In this document: positions 48,849 to 50,419 of the stretch, piece by piece
How the letters are laid out: the number at the start of each line of letters is the position of its first letter
Position numbering within the stretch: the stretch's first letter is position 1
The notes under the pieces: generated by a model
Database searches by the model: none
Seen by the model: only the letters and a program-made list of their open reading frames with translations
What the model was told of the DNA's origin: nothing
NCBI GenBank assembly: GCA_900472625.1
Contig: UCIT01000019.1
Location: 1-50,419, forward strand
Length of the DNA: 50,419 nucleotides
Source: Hyphomicrobiales bacterium
GTDB taxonomy: Bacteria; Pseudomonadota; Alphaproteobacteria; Rhizobiales; Rhizobiaceae
Reading direction: 5' to 3'
Position numbers and translations under genes: made by a program

Positions 48849-50381
48849 TTGTTCGATTTCGGCATCATTCCGCCGGCCATGTTCGTGGGCATGGTTCTGT
48901 TCATGCTCTACGGTTTCCCGGTGGCCTTCTCGCTCGCCGCGGTCGGCCTGTTCTTCGGCATCATCGGCATCGCCACCGATCATTTCAGCGAAGCCTTCTT
49001 GCAGGCGCTGCCGCTGCGCATCTTCGGCATCGTCTCCAACGACCTGCTGCTTGCCATCCCCTTCTTCACCTTCATGGGCGCGATCCTGGAGCGCTGCGGC
49101 CTAGCCGAGGATTTGCTCGAGGGCATGGGCAAGCTGTTCGGCCGCATCCCCGGTGGCCTCGCCTATGCCGTCATCCTCGTTGGCGCGGTACTCGGCGCCA
49201 TAACAGGCACGGTCGCGGCCTCGGTCATCACCATGGGCGTCATCTCGCTCCCCATCATGCTGCGCTACGGCTATAGCCCGAGGCTTGCCACCGGCGTCAT
49301 CGCGGCCTCCGGCACCATCACCCAGGTCATCCCGCCCTCCCTCGTCCTCGTCGTGCTGGCCGACCAGCTCGGCAAATCGGTCGGCGACATGTATCTCGGC
49401 GCCATCGGCCCCTCGATCCTGCAGGTGGCGATCTTCATGGGCTATATCCTGATCCTGTCGATCCTGAAGCCGGCCTCGGTGCCGCCGCTGCCGAAGGAGG
49501 TGCGCGGCGATTTCACCTGGGCGCTGCTCTTCAAGGTGCTGGCCGGCATGGTGCCGTCGATCGTGCTGATCTTCCTGGTGCTCGGCACCATCTTCATGGG
49601 TCTGGCAACCCCGACGGAAGCGGGCGCGCTCGGCGTCGTCGGCGCCATGGTGCTTGCCGCCATGCACCGCCGCCTGACATGGCCGCTGATCAACGAAGCG
49701 ATGCGCTCGACCATGCACATCACCTCCATGGTGGTGATGATCCTGATCGGCTCCACCTGCTTCAGCCTGGTCTTTCAGGGCATGGACGGTTCACGCTGGA
49801 TCGAGCACATGCTGTCGGGCATTCCGGGCGGACCGGTCGGCTTCCTGATCTTCGTCAACATCTTCATCTTCGTGCTGGCCTTCTTCCTCGATTTCTTCGA
49901 GATCGCCTTCATCGTCATCCCGATGCTGGCGCCGGTGGCTTCCGCGCTTGGGATCGACCTGATCTGGTTCGGCGTCTTGATCTGCGTCAACATGCAGACG
50001 AGCTTCATGCACCCGCCCTTCGGCTTCGCGCTGTTCTACCTCCGCTCGATCGCCGACCGAAGCGTCAAGACATCCGATATCTACATGGGAGCCCTGCCGT
50101 GGGTCGGCATGCAGTTGATCCTGGTCGCCATCGTGATCTTCTGGCCGCAATCGGTGACCTACTGGCTGAAGAAGGGGCCGGATGTCGACCTGAACACGAT
50201 CAAGATCGAGGTCCCCGGCTTCGGCGGCCAGATGAGCCTGCCGCCGATGGGTGCGCCCGGCGGCTCACCGCCCGGCATGCCGGGGCTGACGCTGCCGCCG
50301 ATGAACGGACTGCCGGGCCAGCCGCCGGCACCGTCAAAGCCCGCGCAGCCGGATCTGAGCCAGCCGCCGGTGATCAAGTAG
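48849..50381 (+). CDS. TRAP transporter large permease (DctM-like)
   Basis: 510 residues with about twelve membrane helices; blocks such as GGLAYAVILVGAVLGAITGT and ASGTITQVIPPSLVLVVLAD are typical of DctM. The start is TTG (48849), six bases after GGGAGGAAA. The last 55 residues form an unusual Pro/Gly/Met-rich tail (MSLPPMGAPGGSPPGMPG and further) in place of the normal short end. Begins 21 bases after the small permease. Substrate unknown. Confidence 0.93.
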   Translation: MFDFGIIPPAMFVGMVLFMLYGFPVAFSLAAVGLFFGIIGIATDHFSEAFLQALPLRIFGIVSNDLLLAIPFFTFMGAILERCGLAEDLLEGMGKLFGRIPGGLAYAVILVGAVLGAITGTVAASVITMGVISLPIMLRYGYSPRLATGVIAASGTITQVIPPSLVLVVLADQLGKSVGDMYLGAIGPSILQVAIFMGYILILSILKPASVPPLPKEVRGDFTWALLFKVLAGMVPSIVLIFLVLGTIFMGLATPTEAGALGVVGAMVLAAMHRRLTWPLINEAMRSTMHITSMVVMILIGSTCFSLVFQGMDGSRWIEHMLSGIPGGPVGFLIFVNIFIFVLAFFLDFFEIAFIVIPMLAPVASALGIDLIWFGVLICVNMQTSFMHPPFGFALFYLRSIADRSVKTSDIYMGALPWVGMQLILVAIVIFWPQSVTYWLKKGPDVDLNTIKIEVPGFGGQMSLPPMGAPGGSPPGMPGLTLPPMNGLPGQPPAPSKPAQPDLSQPPVIK

Positions 50382-50389
50382 GGATAAGT

Positions 50390-50419
50390 CCCCTCCCTAA
50401 CCCTCCCCACAAGGGGGAG
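50390..50419. repeat. Start of an intergenic GC-rich palindromic repeat, cut by the window end
   Basis: CCCTCCCTAACCCTCCCC followed by AAGGGGGAG, the kind of short palindrome found after genes in many rhizobial genomes. Only part is visible. Confidence 0.5.

Overview
The window looks like chromosomal DNA of an alphaproteobacterium of the Rhizobiaceae (Rhizobium / Agrobacterium / Neorhizobium type). The evidence is high GC with C/G-ending codons, the gene order glgP-glgB-glgC-glgA-pgm-glgX, a heterotetrameric sarcosine oxidase operon soxBDAG, an HWE-type histidine kinase, an aa3-oxidase subunit IV of the alphaproteobacterial type, a class III cyclase fused to TolB-like and TPR regions, and mosaic palindromic intergenic repeats of rhizobial type. 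No rRNA or tRNA gene, CRISPR array, prophage or insertion sequence was seen. All family names rest on reading the translations by eye; no database search was run.

Layout. 1-4777: signalling block, with a partial periplasmic binding protein (minus strand), a class III adenylate/guanylate cyclase with TPRs, and an OmpR-type regulator/TctE-like kinase pair. 4778-5090: palindromic repeat. 5091-11739: three-gene operon of transglutaminase-DUF2126, circularly permuted ATP-grasp/alpha-E, and a second transglutaminase; this is a predicted peptide- or amide-forming system without a settled function. 11740-14374: two tandem TadG-like units that share an upstream element, a start context and a near-identical terminator but carry different C-terminal parts. 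14594-25547: glycogen operon; its last gene, glgX, has lost its usual N-terminus and start. 25635-27651: MaoC hydratase, a frameshifted small membrane protein gene, a second tiny membrane protein, a PIN-domain toxin-antitoxin-like pair and a VOC protein. 27799-32952: sarcosine oxidase operon on the minus strand.

33206-34668: PhnB-like, DUF930 and YCII proteins, followed by a structured, terminator-ended stretch that is a candidate small RNA. 34983-38273: a third TadG/VWA protein, a LysR regulator and a divergent short-chain dehydrogenase. 38471-40307: cold-shock and ribosome cluster, with cspA, a small unknown protein, rpsU and a Lys/Ala-rich small protein on the minus strand and a second rpsU on the plus strand. 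40440-44263: TPR lipoprotein, FAD oxidoreductase and HWE kinase. 44291-47909 (minus): oxidase subunit IV, a FeeM-like N-acyl amino acid synthase and a GGDEF-EAL protein with a degenerate GGDEF motif. 48288-50381: TRAP transporter small and large permeases.

How the genes work together. The glg genes form one tightly packed operon (overlaps or gaps of a few bases) for making and degrading glycogen, with pgm supplying glucose-1-phosphate. soxBDAG oxidises sarcosine. The transglutaminase/ATP-grasp operon and the TadG-like cassettes are the parts least explained by known biology and are the best candidates for new work.
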